Shown: positions 22,775-34,205 of the stretch, one piece after another | Layout of the letters: each line of letters begins with the position of its first letter | Position numbering within the stretch: the first letter of the stretch is position 1 | Source of the DNA: Canna indica | Taxonomy: Eukaryota > Streptophyta > Magnoliopsida > Zingiberales > Cannaceae | Reading direction: 5' to 3' | DNA: 64,000 nt | Assembly (NCBI GenBank): GCA_034359265.1 | Contig: CP136890.1 | Location: 41,204,501 to 41,268,500, forward strand | The notes under the pieces: model-generated | Databases searched by the model: none | What the model saw: only the letters and a program-made list of their open reading frames with translations | Told to the model about the DNA's origin: nothing | Made by a program: the position numbers and the translations under genes

Positions 22775-23159
22775 ATATTGTCTCATGGTAATCTCGTAGG
22801 GATGTGCTCAGAATGGGTCGATACTGATCCCGAAGATGTCGGGCTCATGAATGACAAATCTTTCATAATTAACGAGGAAGTAAGTGTCCTTGTATAGCCA
22901 GTTGGAGCCTCCGGGCTAAGTTGTCTTGCTTGACTTGAGTTTGGTTCATTAGTGTGGACGCTTCTGTGTCTAATTCGACCGAACCTAAAGTGCTATATTA
23001 GTCTATAATATTTATGTAAGTTTTATATATTTACAAGGTAAAATGTTAAATATTGTTTTTTAAAGGTTAAGTATGTATCTTATATTTTAAAAAAGTAAAT
23101 AGAGCAAAAATACCTTTTATTAGTTACTGCTGTCAAAAGACATACAAACTTTAAGGTCA

Positions 23160-23500
23160 TTATTGTTAAAAAAATCAGCCTTGAATCTAACTCCATCCCA
23201 AAAATTAGCTCAAAGGAAAAAGATTATCCAATTTATTTAAAGGCTATCTAGACCATAATCACAAGCAATGTGAAACTTTAACACATCCTCTCATGCCCAG
23301 ATTCATAATTGGAATGTAAAGTTTTGCAGGTGGCCCAACACCAATCATGAACTTGAATTTGATATTATGTTAAAAAATTAATCTTGAATTTAACTTCATC
23401 TCAAAAATTAGCTTATGGAAGAAAAATTATCCAATCTATTTAAAGGTCATTCTAGAATAGAATGTATTCTCAAGCAATATGAGATTTTAACGATTATCAC
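23160..23500. repeat. Two imperfect copies of a short dispersed repeat upstream of PHO1
   Basis: Copy one at about 23170-23310 and copy two at about 23375-23500 share TTGAATxTAACTxCATC, CAAAAATTAGCT, TTATCCAATxTATTTAAAGG and CAAGCAATxTGA. A third relative lies just past the 3' end of PHO1 (28690-28775). The pattern resembles a common plant LTR/MITE-derived promoter fragment, but the family was not identified. Confidence 0.65.
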
Positions 23501-23623
23501 AAAGCAAACGCAGCTCAAATTAAACAAGATTAATTATTCTGCCTATATGTTAAGCTCAAATTAAATCCATCTTTCTAATTCCTAAATATACTGAGAAGGG
23601 GACAAAAGTGATCGAGGTCCGCA

Positions 23624-23658
23624 CTCACGAGTCACGAGTCACGAGTCACGAGTCACGA
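23624..23658. repeat. Tandem GTCACGA repeat in the PHO1 upstream region
   Basis: Five adjacent 7-bp units, the first CTCACGA and the other four GTCACGA, lie about 420 bp before the PHO1 ATG. Some plant bZIP/bHLH sites share a CACG core, so a regulatory role is possible but not shown. Confidence 0.7.
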
Positions 23659-23777
23659 CCGAGTTGAGGTGACTCCCGACACCCAGCAAATGCTGGCCCC
23701 ACAACTCGCCGATGCGGGACCATCCACTTCCTACACCCCCCGCTCTCATATTCCACTCAATCGGCCATCTCCATATG

Positions 23778-23785
23778 GCATATGC
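23778..23785. promoter_or_regulatory. P1BS-like PHR1 binding site
   Basis: GCATATGC fits the palindromic P1BS consensus GNATATNC bound by PHR1-type MYB factors in phosphate-starvation promoters. It lies about 290 bp upstream of the PHO1 ATG. An 8-bp degenerate motif can occur by chance; the fit with gene function is what gives it weight. Confidence 0.5.
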
Positions 23786-23969
23786 ATTAAATGTGCATCT
23801 CTTCCATTCTCCTTCCTTCCCTCTTCTTCTTCAGGAGCTCGAGAGAATCCTTGCCAACACCATTAGCCCAAGTGGTGCAGGGTTCTCAGTATATTAACAC
23901 GAGCCTTGTGCATAGGATATCTGAGAATGTGCTGTCTCCAACACCAACAAAATGATGCCAATCTCCTCA

Positions 23970-23977
23970 AATATATA
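23970..23977 (+). promoter_or_regulatory. Likely TATA box of PHO1
   Basis: AATATATAG sits about 100 bp before the ATG at 24074, which leaves room for a transcription start near 24000 and a leader of about 70 nt. There is no upstream ATG in the region 24010-24073 that would open a competing long frame. Confidence 0.45.
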
Positions 23978-24073
23978 GCAGTCTGCTCTCTTTGTAAACA
24001 CACACCCATGCATACACTTTAATTAATATTTATAGTGGAGGAGCATATCAGTACATAGAATTGAATCAGAAGA

Positions 24074-27000
24074 ATGGTCAAGTTCTCAAAGCAATTCCAA
24101 GCTCAACTTGTGCCTGAGTGGAAGGAGGCTTTTGTTGATTACTGGCAGCTGAAGAAGGACCTTAAGAGAATGCAAGTCATTAGGGACAGCCAACAACCTG
24201 AGAGCATCACACCTAATACTTCTCTGGCTCAGAGGCTGCTTATATCATTGAGAAAGTTCCCACTCCTTGATTCCATTAGACGCAAGGAGCATGAAGCCAT
24301 ACAGGCATTTCTTACTACTTAATTCCCTTCTTTCTCTGCTAAACTGATTTCATGCTCTGCATGCATATATATAGCATTTAATGTATGCACGTCTTGTCTT
24401 TATTTCCAATACATTGTGCACTAACGAAGAACGTTAGTCATTTCTAATTCATGTTACTGACTCACTTTTGATATTGTTCTTGGGGTTGTACAGGTTCACA
24501 CGAAGCTCATGAACTCAGCGAGCAGGGGAATCCTGTATGAAACTGAGTTGCTAGAGCAATTTGCTGACACCGATGCAGTGAAGGAGTTCTTCGCGAGACT
24601 TGACCTTCAGTTGAACAAGGTGAATCGGTTTTACCAAGGAAAGGAAAAGGAGTTTCTTCAAAGAGGAGAGTCTCTAAAGAAGCAGATGGAGATCCTCCTT
24701 GAGCTGAAGGCTGCTATTAAGAACCATACAAGGAGAGGCCCATCAGATGGTGATGCAAAAGATGACCCTTCCATATCTTGTTCAATTATATGTGGTAAGA
24801 ACACAGTATATTTCTTCTTTCTTGGAGTTGCTTTTTTGTTATAGAAAAGGGGTCAAGTTAAGATGTATGAAAGCATGACAGATAAATTTTTAAGAAAAAA
24901 TAAGGCATACAATTTGATGCTTTTATGTGTTCAGCGGCCCATGTAAACAACACCCTTATAATTAATAATAGGATATTGTACAATTTTCAGTTAAATCAAA
25001 GTCATCTTAATTCTCAAAATAATTTACCATATAAATTACCAACTTATATTAAGATGTATGATGGTGCAAATTACTATCTAGATAGATGATTAGGTATCTT
25101 AATTCTTTAATTAATCTCCTTTTGGTTTGGTTAGTATTGTAAAAAAGACACAGGTAAAGAGCTGAACTATATATGCATAATATTACTGGGATAGCTTGAA
25201 CTAGAAGTAAACGTTGTATAAATATTTTATCTCTACCTAATTTCGTTTGATTAATCTTGTTTTCTTCTAAAATATACATCTCTGTCGATCTTAACGATCT
25301 TTTCTTCTCTTTTAACCATAGAAGAAGATTCGACAAGAGGAACTATTGAGGAAGTGGAACAAGACCAGTCCCAAGAGATCCTAGCGGCTGATTTTGAGAG
25401 AAGTGAGTTCCAGTACTCTGAGTCCCCTCAGCAACAAGATGACTCAGGGAAGTTAGTGAAGGCTCGACCTGGGGACGTGAAACTGAGGAGTCTCTCAGGC
25501 AGGGTATTTAGTTGTCAGGGAAAGAAGCTAAAGATTAAGATACCTTTGACTACACCTTCAAGAACCTTCTCTGCACTGACATACTTGTTCAGGGAGGATT
25601 TGGGAAGTCAGTCAAAAAAAGGGGGATCTCAGGGTGGCAAGCTCAACATCGACAAGACCAAGCTACATCATGCAGAGAAAATGATAAGAGGAGCCTTCAT
25701 TGAACTCTACAAAGGATTGAATTACCTGAAAACCTACCGGTGAGTTTAACATTTTTAATCAATAATACAATTAAATCTATTATTTCTGTCTATATATTTC
25801 GATTGTGTGCTTGAAGAATCATACAAAGTTATTTATATTTAGAATCCCTATATCTTAAATTATGATCTTTTCTTACTGCAGAACTCTGAACATGTTGGCT
25901 TTTCTAAAGATTCTGAAGAAGTTTGACAAGGTAGTATTTGTTGATAGTCACTTTCTCTCTTTATATGTAAGCATTTGGGAATATATATTTGTTTAACTGT
26001 TAATTTAAATAATTCTCGTCCAGATAACAGGAAAACAAGTCTTGAACATATACAATAAAGTGGTTGAGAGTTCCTATTTCAATAGCTCGGACATGGTATT
26101 TCAATTTCATAAACCTATTTTCTTAAGAAAAAGAAAAGAATAATTTTTCATTACCAAAGTTAATTTCTTAATAATAAGCAATCACAATTCGTAAGCCATA
26201 ATAACATGAAACAGGCAATGAAACTGATGGATGAAGTTGAAGAACTTTTCATCAAACACTTTGCTGATGATGATAAGCTCAAAGCCATGAAGTACCTCAA
26301 GACTCATCAGCGCAAAGAGTCTCATTCTGTCACCTTCTTCATTGGTAATTAATCTAATTTTAGTCCTATTATACAAAATAATCATTTGCCCAGAGATTAT
26401 TTTTATCATTGGGTTTGTGGGTCAGGTCTCTTTACTGGATGTTTCATTGCATTGCTCATTGGGCATTGCATAATGGCACATATATCTGGTATGTTCACTG
26501 GGGAATCAGACACTGTCTATATGGAAACTGCCTATCCTGTCCTGAGGCAAGTATTGCAGTAAAAATTTGAAATTAAGCCTAATCACTTCATAGAAAGCAC
26601 CGTTTTAACATCCATTTATTAGTTGCAGCATGTTTAGCCTATTATTCCTACACTTGTTCCTTTATGGATGCAACATCTTCATGTGGAGAAAGATGCGCAT
26701 AAACTATGCATTTATATTCGAGTTTGCTCCAACCAAAGAGCTCAAATATAGGGATGTTTTCCTGATATGTACCACATCCATGACAATTGTAGTAGGAGTC
26801 ATGTTCGCACACTTGAGCCTAATCGCCAGAGGATACTCTTCCACTCAAGTCCAAGCAATTCCTGGCTTTCTCTTCCTGGTAATTATGACGCAACTTTCAA
26901 TTAATTCAATTTTATTTATTTAATTAATTGATACCTCTCTGTTGGAATATTCCAAGGATCATAGACAAGTTTCTGTTGATGTAGTGGGTTCTCCATCAGC

Positions 27001-28662
27001 ACTTGAACTAATGAATTTATTAGTTGCTAGCTAGAATATTATGATGTGGAGGGATAAGGGTAATGTTCTTTCCACCATGAAGTATTTAGAGTAACAGGAT
27101 GCTTCTTGCTGTCATCTCGTAGATGTTCTTGATACTGCTCGTTTGGCCATTCAACATTTTCTACAAATCAAGTCGCTATCACTTCTTAAGAGTCATCAGA
27201 AACATTGTCTTGGCCCCTTTATACAAGGTGGTACCTTATTAATCATTATTAAGATATGGACTCCTACTATGCTTTCCTTGCACTATCTGATCTAGCTCAA
27301 CTTCCATCATTTTCAGGTGCTCATGGTAGATTTCTTCATGGCTGATCAACTTTGCAGCCAGGTAGTTTTTACTCTGGATGAACTATATAACGTACAATCA
27401 AATTTCCTTAAACAAAACTATATATGTATGTATTTATCTAAGCTAGTTAGTAAAAAAATGATCATTGGCATTTTTCTACTGAGACAAATATGTTCAGAAA
27501 TCAACCAGTCTATCAAAACCTGCTTATGTTCAAATTCCTAAGTAATCAATTATTTGTGTTGGTGAAAATTAGGTACCAATGCTGAGAAGCTTGGAATATG
27601 TGGCATGCTACTATATAACTGGTAGCTACAGAACACAAGACTATGGACTTTGCATGAGATCTAAGCATTACAGAGACTTGGCTTATGTTGTATCCTTTCT
27701 TCCTTACTACTGGAGAGCCATGCAGGTCTTCCACTCACCTTATTTGTTTGTTGTGTTCATCTGTCTGCCTGATGTTGTCCTCTTCATTTATGAAACTAAC
27801 TAATGAAGTTGTGGGTGCAGTGTGCTAGAAGATGGTTCGATGAAGGTGAAACAGGTCACCTCATTAACTTGGGGAAGTATGTTTCTGCCATGCTTGCTGC
27901 TGGTGCCAAAGTAGCATATGAGAAAGACAAGACAGTTGTGTGGTTTTCGCTTGTTGTAGTAGTGTCGAGCGCTGCTACTGTTTACCAACTGTATTGGGAC
28001 TATGTTAAAGATTGGGGTTTACTCAAATTTAACTCACAGAACCCATGGCTTAGGGATGAATTGGTCCTTCGGCGCAAGTTTGTATACTTCTTATCAATGG
28101 TATGTCAGCTGTCTAGGCTTACTATATTATCAATCTTAAAACTTATACATACTATACGGAGCCATATTTCAGGAAGGATCATGTTTCCAGATCATAATAA
28201 TGCGAGGAAGAAAAAGTTGATAAGAAATAGCAAGAAATTGAATCAAGAAATGTGCTCTCAATTTTGCAGGCTTTGAATTTTGTTTTACGACTTGCTTGGT
28301 TACAAACAGTTCTTCACTATAATTTTGGGAGTTTGGATTACAGAGTGACTTCATTCTTCTTAGCAGCCCTCGAGGTGATACGGCGAGGGCATTGGAATTT
28401 CTATAGGTAAATTGTTTGCAAACATTTGTCTGATAACATCTTTACACTGTTCAATAACAAAACATCAAACTCAAGCTAGAGATACCTCTATATTTTTTGG
28501 CTATTGTAAGAGATCCCAAGAGACCAAGAAGTGTGGCCTAAGCCTCAATGTATATCGACATGTTTCAGGTTGGAGAATGAACATCTCAATAATGCTGGAA
28601 AATTCAGGGCTGTGAAGACAGTTCCACTGCCTTTTCATGAAGTGGATCAGGACCAGAGCTAG
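24074..28662 (+). CDS. PHO1: PHO1-family phosphate exporter (SPX-EXS), 14 exons, intact
   Basis: Proteins of this family export phosphate into the root xylem; they act in Golgi/endosome and plasma membranes. Exons by splice signal and frame: 24074-24304, 24494-24794, 25322-25739, 25882-25930, 26024-26095, 26215-26344, 26426-26546, 26629-26878, 27123-27227, 27317-27361, 27573-27725, 27821-28099, 28270-28406, 28569-28662. They total 2385 nt, 794 residues, with all phases consistent and no stop; family members are about 780-810 residues. The SPX domain spans about 1-350: MVKFSKQF start, Tyr23/Lys27, and Lys-rich [10 protein letters not shown] at 247-256, where inositol pyrophosphates bind. Membrane segments lie near 401-420, 441-460, 483-505 and 516-540. 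The EXS domain (about 575-760) includes [16 protein letters not shown]. Introns 1 and 7 appear to use GC donors. The N-terminus resembles the PHO1/PHO1;H1 clade. Confidence 0.93.
24305..24493 (+). other. PHO1 intron 1 with an inferred GC donor
   Basis: The exon ends ...GAAGCCATACAG and the next bases are GCATTTC. Translation into the intron hits TAA at 24320. The family sequence (HEAIQ followed by VHTKLM) demands a joint at 24304/24494, and the acceptor TTGTACAG is normal. No GT at or near the required position keeps the frame. A GC-AG intron, or a mutated GT donor, is inferred. Confidence 0.7.
26547..26628 (+). other. PHO1 intron 7 with a GC donor
   Basis: The junction is CTGAG followed by GCAAGTATT, which is the standard consensus for GC-AG introns (AG before GCAAGT). 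The acceptor is AGTTGCAG. The joint gives YPVLSMFSLL, as expected for the family at the start of a membrane helix. Confidence 0.8.
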
Positions 28663-28689
28663 ATGGCTGGGAATGCAAGTGTTAAGAAA

Positions 28690-28775
28690 TTAGTGGATCT
28701 AACTCACCCCAAAAGCTAGCTTATGAGAAGATGATTGCCCAAACTATTTAAAGACTATCTTAGACATATTTTTAA
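28690..28775. repeat. Third copy of the dispersed repeat, downstream of PHO1
   Basis: GGATCTAACTCACCCCAAAA, then GCTAGCTTATGAGAAG and CAAACTATTTAAAGACTATC, matches the two copies at 23160-23500 in order and spacing. It begins about 30 bp after the PHO1 stop, so it may form part of the 3' UTR. Confidence 0.6.
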
Positions 28776-30040
28776 TCAAGTGAAAAGAATCCAAGTTGTA
28801 TCCAATGATTCATTCTCAAAGCTATTTATATAACGAGAAGAACCATTTATAATGTCCTACGTATATTCTTCTTTTTCTAAAACTGAAAAGAAAAGTTGCA
28901 TTGGTAATCCAAATCTTGTGCTAAATTTAAGAACATGCAGAATTGTTTTCACATTATGCCAAATAAATAGAGTTGGACCGTGAAAGCCAATGGCATTTGA
29001 TATAATAAGACCACATTTCATATATCGATCAATATCTATTTATTTAAAAGGCATTACAATAGAGTGAAGTCAAGTTTGGGGTGTGGCACCAAAGCGTCAA
29101 CAACTCCGCACCGAGAAGTGTTAGAATATATTTTATTATTAATATATATTTTTTATTTGAAAATAATTTTTTTTTGAGCTATCATCCTGCGGTTTTTTAT
29201 TTAAATGAGTTAATCTTATGATCCTATTTGAAATGCATATAAGCTCATTTTATTTGATCTATGTAACTTGAGCTTGAAATACTTAATCTTGATTGGTGTG
29301 ATTAGTCAAGTGTAGGTCCGATCAATAAAGTCCATGATGGAGGGAGCTCATTTGGTCGATTATATATTGAGGCTAGATCCCATCTACACATGTACCCATG
29401 CATGAGATGATAGAGTTTTAAAAACCTTAACTCATTATTGTTTTCTCCATCAAAATAGAGCGTTTGATAAAGTGTTGTAGAAGAAGATCTAATTTTTTTC
29501 CGGAGACCTAAAAAATTGCTTGCGCTGTAATTATATCTACATCTAGTAAAATCTTCCCTTCTTTGTTTTTTTTGGTATTCTTAATTTATGTAATAATCTT
29601 GTGACATTAATTTTTCTTTTAAGAAGGTGTACAACAAGAACAATGAAGAGACGATGAGCTATTGGACATCACGTATGCATGAACATTGTTTCCAAAGTGG
29701 ATTCATTGCAGTGTCGCTTGGCAAGGACGCGCACGAGGAAGCTAGGGCCAATTTATATTATGGTTGAGAGGGGATTAGAAAATAAAATATTAAAAATAAA
29801 TTGATATTTTAAAAAAAAATGATACTTCAATAAGTCTTATTAAGGAAGTCCAATTTATTTATCAATTCATACATGCTTATGTGGTAAGATATTTGAGTAT
29901 TTTCATTGTAGGTCTTCAATTCAATTTTTAATTTTAATGTTTTGTATGCATTATTTTTATTTTTTGTAATAGGTGAATATAAAATCAATTTTGTAAAAAA
30001 ATTTAAATTCTTCTCTATTAATTTTTTACCACTAAATTTA
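28776..30040. other. AT-rich intergenic DNA between PHO1 and CACTA-2
   Basis: No gene was found. A TGTTAGAATATATT start at about 29119 looks like an LTR-type end, but no partner end or duplication was seen. The last 400 bp is very AT-rich. Confidence 0.5.
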
Positions 30041-30059
30041 TACCACAAGAAAAACAGAC

Positions 30060-30545
30060 ATTAATTTTTCGTCACTGAAGCATGAAAATTTGTCACTGAA
30101 GGGTATTAGTGACAGATTTTTCTATCACAAAGTCTGTCGCTGAAAACTCCATCGTTGATGCTCATTCGCTATGCTGTGATGGACAATTCGGTCACAGAAT
30201 TCTGTGACGAAAATATTTCTGTCACAAATACCGTCATTGATTTATATGATGGAAAATAAATTTTCCGTCACTAACTGTGACCAATTTGTGATCGAATTGT
30301 GATGGCTCACGGAGTCACTTTGTGACGGGTTAGTGATAGATCAGTGACGAAATATTTGTAACAGATCAGTGACGAAATGTTGTTATAGTTTTGTGACCGA
30401 TCAGTAACAAAAATTTGTGACGGATTAATGACAGACTATTTTGTGATAATTTTGTAACAGATTAGTGACGAAATTTTTCCGTCACTTATACGAACCAGTC
30501 ATGCTAAATCAGTCACAAAATACACCGAATTTGATTACAAAATTT
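30060..30545. repeat. Left subterminal repeats of CACTA-2
   Basis: Many copies in both directions of a short motif with core GTGACGGA / GTGACGAAA and its complement TCCGTCAC, spaced 20-40 bp. In En/Spm such repeats bind the TNPA-type protein. They mirror the right subterminal zone. Confidence 0.85.
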
Positions 30546-31835
30546 GTCACAAAATCATGTAATGAATACACACTCTATTCAACAATCAAATACACAATCA
30601 TGTACTGAATACACAATTTATTCAACAATAATACATAGTTCCATCATAATGATATAATCATAAAGTACAAAATCCACTAAAACAAAATACACAATTCATT
30701 CTCCAATAGCAAACAATAACAACTTCAATGCAAATTGTCCAAACAAAATTGATGTATCCATGTAATACATAAGTATCACAATCCAAAATATATCAATATC
30801 CATATCTAGTACTATTCAAAATACAAAACTCATTCAAATACGCAACATTAACTACGATTCACCATCACCATGTGTAGAAGATGAAGTTGCTCCTTGTGGC
30901 AAAATGGCTCCTTACTGAAGTAACTCACTCATCATCTTTTCTACTAGTGCCTTTGTACTTGCTTCGATCTCTGCTTCCATCCAGTATCGCAAGTCTTCCC
31001 GTATACGCTCTTCAATGTCCTTAAGTTGCTCATCAGCAATCGCACGCGATGTAGATCCACCATGATCATATCTAGAAGAAGCCGAATAAGATGTGTTGGA
31101 TGCCAATGCCAACTTAGTATCTTGTCGAGCTCCAAAACCATACACTCTCCCTTTAGTTGGAGCTCCAGCAGCTTCAATCCATGCATCTGAGTCAAAACTT
31201 GGCTGAGATGAAACGTCTGAGCCAAATTTTGCGTTGAGACATGATTTATAATCATCCTATAATAATGAAAAAGATATTAACATTAAAACTTCAATTTATG
31301 ATAATCATTAATCAAATGCATCAAAGTCACTTACACGAACTCTTTTGAGCTTGTTGTCCATAAAATCACCCTTAGTTCCATCCTTTCCGCGGCGACTATG
31401 GACATATTCGAATACTTCTATGTCAGTTGGGGGCCTATTCTCTGTTATACCAATCTTCTCTCATGCTCTGCAAAAGAAATGGAACCACTAGTGTGCTTCA
31501 TTGCTCCGCCTTCTTTCTCTGTGTTCTTGTTCTTCTTTGTAGCCTCGGACTTGGCTCTCCACTCATCGCTCGACCAAATTTTAACGAGCTCATCCCTACA
31601 TCTCCACGGATCCACGAAGGATTAAGGCCTTTCAATTCAGCAACATCAGTTTTCTCGTGAGCATCATTCTGGTGTTCTTTTGCTTTATAAAGCACGTTGC
31701 TATATTGTTTACCGCAACAGTCACGAAATAATTTCTTAACAACATTATCTGTTTCATTCCACTTATAAGTCGCCTAACAAAAATATAAAACCAACATTAT
31801 CAATAAGTTAGTGAATAAAAACCAAAGTGAAAATA

Positions 31836-33826
31836 TCACGCCCCAACTCAGGGTACGAGTGACCGGCCAAGGTATGTGTCGGTACCCTGAAGCCTACCCT
31901 ATGCACTGACCAACAACTCATAAGAACACAACCAGACTGACATGGAAATATAAGCAATTGCAACAATACCAACTTTATTAATTGTTTGAAAATAGTTTTA
32001 ACCAAACTAAGTTCGAAAAACAACACAGGTTTTTAAATAAACATCCAAAGATTTTCAAAGGAACATTTCAATGTTTACAAAGCAACACAGTGCATATACT
32101 CGACTCTACTCAAACACGACTACGACTAATAAACTGCCAGCTACGAGATCTACACCCACGTCCGCCCTCCTGTGCGCCATGCCACCAAGCCGTACCTCAC
32201 TGGTCGGGTTCTGCAAAACAATAATAAATAAACCATGAGTTCATGAGGAACTCAGTGAGCGGTTCTTTCGAACCTCCACTTAAAACCTCGGCAAGATAAC
32301 ATATATAAGGAATTAATATCAGATCACACCACAGATGTTAATCAGTTTGCCAAGACAAAAGAATGGATGAACCGGCCTCTCAGACCCTTATCCATTTCAC
32401 TAGCTCGACCACTAATGGCCTAACATATATATGGAAGGTTCAGTTCTTCCCTCTTCGTAACTAGGCCGATCAGCCTACCCAAAACTAGCCCCTAAGGGCA
32501 TCTAAGTTATGAACTTTCATGAATCGGATCCGTCGACTAGGATGGCTACTAGTCTTAGGAATCCTCCGGGTTAGGGATAGCTAGTCCCACTCAACTCGGG
32601 TCTACCGTCAGCGTAGCCCACTGACGAAATCTCAAGACCCTCCGCCACTCGGGTCTAACACCTAGCGGCCTGCTGGTGCAATCTCAAGACCCTATAAACC
32701 GCTGAGTCGTGTGGTAGCCATTCGGCTAATAACACTCCTCAGTAGACCATCTCAACCACAACTAGAACCAGGTTGTGCAAATTTTCCTATGTTTTGCTTT
32801 CTAGGCGTTGCCCATGACCGACCCTCCCCCTCGGGTCATACTACTAGGATATTGACATCCGCTAATTATTCCTAGGTGTAGAACCTAGTAAGTGTACCTT
32901 GTCTCTAAGTTAAATGTCACAGCTAGGTACTGAAACCATTCTTTCTAGGTTGTTAGAACTTGCCGACTATAGATGAGTACTCGGCCTACCATTTTCAACG
33001 ACACTTACCAAAACTAATCACGAACAACAATATCACATGAGAGCCGAATAAAAGAGAATAAATTCCATTAATTAAACCAATAAGGAACATGCAATATATA
33101 CATAGCAACGATTGAATATAATACCTGACAATTAATGAAACCTTGCCTATGAGTCATCTACCATAGCAACCCAATCCATGTATGCATTAGTAAGAACATA
33201 TCCATAACTATGAAAATATAGATCTATAGTTGCAACAATCTCTAAGATGAACAACACTCATGTGTGCAAGTTCAACCTATCTATAAGCATGCAAGCATGA
33301 ATCAAGACAACATAACCCGAAACCAAGCATATTAATTCGAGCGGTCCACATATTCCACCCTTTTCCTTGCTCGGCCGACCCAAGCAGGGTAACCCCTTGT
33401 TCGGCCGAGTCCTCAAGGATGAATGGGCATGGTTGCGACAATAACACAAGTATAAATCCATAGATCTAACATATAACGAACATAAAATGATCTACGAGTT
33501 GTGAGACAAGTGAGGAAATTGGGAAAAATTTCGGCATGACCTTTTCCCTTTTTTCTCTACTCGACCAGCCCACAAAACTGCGAAATAAACACGTTTTAAA
33601 ACATAAGATTACAGGGATACACATCGATTAAAGTTCTAACACGAGGAAACACGTCAATCGGCAAGAACTCGCGAAAGAAAACCCGATTTCAAAACTTCTA
33701 GGGCCGGCCACCCGCCTCCCTTCAAAAACCACACTAACCACTCACCTTGATCGAATCACGAGGCAGTCTCGATGAAGACGAGTTCCGATTTCCTCGAGCG
33801 TCGACGCGAACTCGGCGCCGATAAGA

Positions 33827-33894
<68 letters not shown>

Positions 33895-34205
33895 CTCGGG
33901 CTGTGTGCGGCTCCAAGATGAGCTGCACGGCTCATGATGAGGGATTTTATTCCCTCATCCACTAATGACTCATTTGCCCCTCTAAATGACTTAGCCTCTA
34001 CTCGACTCGATCCGAGTCCGATTCAGGCTCCGATCCTATCCGCAAGCACGAGTCGAACTCGACTCGTATAAGACATCCAATGCATAAAAGGAAATAACCA
34101 TTTAGCCAAATTAAACTTTATACTTTCATAGGTCGAGTTATACCTCCTACTCGAGGCGATTCCGCGGTTCGACCCGACTAACCCCCGGTCCGGTGAGCTG
34201 CACCA
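31836..34205 (-). repeat. Solo Gypsy-type LTR, about 2.37 kb
   Basis: Read on the minus strand it starts TGGTGCAGCTCACCGG and ends GAGTTGGGGCGTGA. AAATA occurs on both sides (31831-31835, 34206-34210), a likely 5-bp target duplication, although the terminal CA at the left end is lost. Blocks such as CCTCACTGGT...TCTGCAAAACAA and AACTCAxTGAGCGxTTCT match the Tekay-type LTR at 55596-58019, and the lengths are similar. There is no coding content. A long CT repeat lies inside. Confidence 0.75.
33831..33892. repeat. (CT)31 microsatellite
   Basis: Uninterrupted CT dinucleotide run of about 62 bp inside the solo LTR. It produces spurious Arg-Glu ORFs on the minus strand. Confidence 0.95.

Larger units (their letters stand above)
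20209..23036 (-). repeat. Old LTR of a Tat-like Gypsy element, split by a palindromic insertion
   Basis: The segments 20209-20404 and 22780-about 23036 together match one contiguous copy at about 43950-44400. Shared blocks are ACAAAAGACA, ATTGTAGGATxAGGGA, GAATGGGTCGA, CCCGxAGATGTCGGGCT and GTGTCCTTGTA. Orientation is set by the TGGCGCC-type primer site to its left on the minus strand. It is interrupted by the element at 20410-22774. Exact ends are approximate. Confidence 0.65.

Noticed and set aside
29119..29640. Possible LTR or TRIM starting TGTTAGAATATATT
   Set aside because: No matching second end, primer site or target duplication could be found.
33734..33962. Minus-strand ORFs with long Arg-Glu repeats
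   Set aside because: They are translations of a (CT)n microsatellite inside a solo LTR; no start context or conserved domain.
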